From Colius striatus (lineage: Eukaryota > Chordata > Aves > Coliiformes > Coliidae): a DNA stretch of 64,000 nt. The stretch spans positions 62,625,867-62,689,866 of the forward strand of contig NC_084760.1 of NCBI RefSeq assembly GCF_028858725.1, in the 5' to 3' direction. The translations under genes were made by a program, and so were the position numbers. The notes beneath the pieces were generated by a model. The model was not told the origin of the DNA and did not search any database. It was given only the letters and a program-made list of their open reading frames with translations. Below are positions 62,717-64,000 of this stretch, one piece after another. The first letter of the stretch is position 1. The number at the start of each line of letters is the position of its first letter.

Positions 62717-62744
62717 TTTTTTTTTTTTTTTTTTTTTTTTTTTT
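62717..62744. repeat. T28 tract within the CpG island
   Basis: Twenty-eight T in a row, followed by CGCCCGGGCG, about 240 bases before the presumed splice donor. Long dA:dT tracts resist nucleosomes and sit in many promoters; here it may also be length-variable or partly an assembly effect. Confidence 0.95.
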
Positions 62745-62808
62745 CGCCCGGGCGCTGAAACAGAAAAGGAAAAAAAACCAAGAGGCTCTGCTCAGCCCTT
62801 CATTCCGC

Positions 62809-62830
62809 GCGGCGGCGGCGGCGGCAGCGG
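62809..62830 (+). repeat. Short CGG repeat in the presumed 5' UTR
   Basis: About five CGG units, then an interrupting CAG and more CGG. Such runs are common in CpG-island 5' UTRs. Confidence 0.85.
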
Positions 62831-62884
62831 CTCCGGCGGGGAGGGGGCGGCGGAGGGAAGGGAGCCCCGGCTCGGCGGGGGTTG

Positions 62885-62932
62885 ATGGCGCCCGAGCTCG
62901 GCTCTGTCCCACCGCCCCAGCCCCGCTGCTGA
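62885..62932 (+). other. 15-codon upstream open frame in the presumed first exon
   Basis: ATG at 62885 and TGA at 62930-62932 give MAPELGSVPPPQPRC. The start context has G at +4 but T at -3, so it is weak. If the exon is real, it could slightly reduce translation of the main frame; it may equally be without effect. Confidence 0.35.
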
Positions 62933-63345
62933 GCTGGAGTTACAGGCAGGATCGGCCGGAGGAGGAGCCCGCCGGCGGAGAGGTGAGCGTCGCTGCGGGT
63001 ACATGCACGGGTGCGGGAGGCTGGCCGGGACGGGCACGGCGGGGCGGCGGACCCTCGAACGGGCTTTGTCTCCTCCGTCCCTCTCGCAGGAGGGCTCCTC
63101 GGGGCAGAACCGGGTTTGGCCGCGGTGTTTGGTCGTCTTTCGCCCAGCAGCCGAGCAGTTGGCGTGGTGGTTCCCCGTTCGCCGCGGGCTGTTTCCGAGC
63201 GGTGAAGTTGTGCCCGGGCTCGGAGGGACCCCAGCCCCGCGGCAGCTCGGCGAGCTGCCCTCGAAAGGGGTCTTGCTGGGCTTGCTTTCGGCGCTTGCCG
63301 CTGCTTCTGCTTTGAGCTCCGTCCGTAAGGCTGGCAGGTGGTAAT

Positions 63346-64000
63346 AGCGGTTGACGTTTCCACCTCGCATACGCTTGCTTCCAGCAGACCAGTCGGTTAG
63401 GGAACTAAGTAATGTAACACTCTCAGTCCTCACCTTCTTCCCCGGTGAAGAGTGGTAATGTGCTTAGTTCTATACCAATCGCTCAGACAAAGACTCAGGC
63501 AAAGAAATCCATGGGTGCTGAAGGTGTGTTGAGCATGTTTATTTTAGCATCGTCCTAGCGTTGTACCGAAAAAGTTTATTGTTGCTGTTTCTCAGATAGA
63601 GGACAGAAAATATAGATAACTTTATGAAGGCACGAGCAGGTCTCCAAATAGTATTCAACTTTCCCGAGGCCAGCATCCTTAGTATTACAATTTCAGAAAA
63701 GGATGCTGCCTCAGGTAGACATTTAATCATTGTTTACAGTGGTGCTGTTCTGAGAATTTGTAGGCATCACATGTCAAAAGGTTACAGCAGTATAGTGTAC
63801 AGGAAAGCACAGTATGGTATAAACCAATCTGATTGTACCTAAGCAGCTTTCTGTTCTTTAAATCTCTAGCTTAGGTGGCTATTGAGTACTGTTTGTTTCA
63901 TGACATTGTTTTTGAAAATAAGGGTTGCTCAGCTTTTGCCTTGATTGACGTTTAATGACTGAAAGTGATTTCTATGCGTGGAGAGGAAAATACGCCTATA
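63346..64000. other. Sequence after the CpG island, presumed first intron
   Basis: GC content falls back to normal. No exon, repeat or RNA gene recognised; a 72-codon plus-strand frame (63624-63842) has no motif. A donor-like site on the minus strand near 63434 is described under findings. Confidence 0.5.

Larger units (their letters stand above)
62750..62982 (+). other. Probable first exon (5' UTR) of an unnamed gene; start not fixed
   Basis: The sequence ...GGCGGAGAG|GTGAGCG at 62982/62983 is a close match to the vertebrate splice donor. The sequence before it is GC-rich and has no long convincing coding frame, so it is likely mostly 5' UTR, with the protein start in a later exon outside the window. 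The left end is only a guess: transcription probably begins after the T28 tract. A CGG-rich run and a 15-codon open frame lie inside. Sequence from 62983 on would be the first intron, first GC-rich, then ordinary. Confidence 0.5.
62300..63345. promoter_or_regulatory. CpG island, probable promoter of an unnamed gene
   Basis: A sharp change from AT-rich to strongly GC-rich sequence, dense in CG dinucleotides, over about 1 kb. GGGCGG-type GC boxes occur (for example near 62844), and no TATA box stands out. Such islands mark promoters of widely expressed or developmental genes in vertebrates. A splice donor at 62982/62983 inside it supports a plus-strand transcript. Long open frames across the island (such as 62071-63315) come from the lack of AT-rich stops and run through the T28 tract as a run of phenylalanines, so I do not treat them as proteins. 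I could not identify the gene. Confidence 0.85.

Noticed and set aside
62071..63315. 414-codon plus-strand open frame across the CpG island
   Set aside because: It reads through the T28 tract as a run of phenylalanines and through GC-rich sequence lacking stop codons, shows no known domain and is overlapped by other long frames on both strands. It also continues past the good splice donor at 62982.
1..64000. tRNA, rRNA, CRISPR array or bacterial-type operon
   Set aside because: None recognised by eye; the composition, repeats and splice-type signals are those of a bird nuclear genome.

Overview
The window looks like a stretch of bird nuclear genome. Its most recognisable content is CR1 LINE retrotransposon copies: 3' ends that finish in the ATTCTATG octamer, and reverse transcriptase remnants with CR1-type motifs. 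It also holds two LTR pieces of a kind familiar from avian endogenous retroviruses. I recognise no bacterial-style gene, operon, CRISPR array, rRNA or tRNA. CR1 covers roughly one base in eight, which is high for a bird. That would fit a CR1-rich lineage such as woodpeckers or hornbills, but this is inference and the species cannot be fixed from the sequence alone.

Layout. From 1 to about 62.3 kb the sequence is non-coding as far as I can see: unique sequence interrupted by fifteen CR1 pieces, one 1.1-kb LTR (13192-14331), one LTR fragment (52257-52540) and a few simple repeats, including a perfect (AGAAT)14 tract at 4981-5050. The CR1 copies fall into at least three age groups by sequence. 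The most complete is at 50445-51847 and carries most of the reverse transcriptase with two one-base deletions. Those at 30835-31903, 33922-34786 and 41241-42356 also keep parts of the RT. Orientation is blocked: the copies between 3.4 and 33.3 kb are all on the plus strand, those between 33.9 and 47.1 kb all on the minus strand.

The only evidence of a host gene is at the right end. A CpG island (about 62.3-63.35 kb) holds a good splice donor at 62982/62983 on the plus strand, so it is probably the promoter and first exon of a gene that runs out of the window. I cannot name that gene. A second donor-like site on the minus strand at 63434/63433 leaves open a divergent transcript.

No exciting new system was found. 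The points worth a second look are the CR1 copy with a near-intact RT, an open frame that fuses unique sequence to a CR1 RT tail, a CR1 that lost its 3' half, a tail-only CR1 insertion inside another CR1, a very regular G-quadruplex candidate, and the unnamed CpG-island gene with its 28-base T tract.
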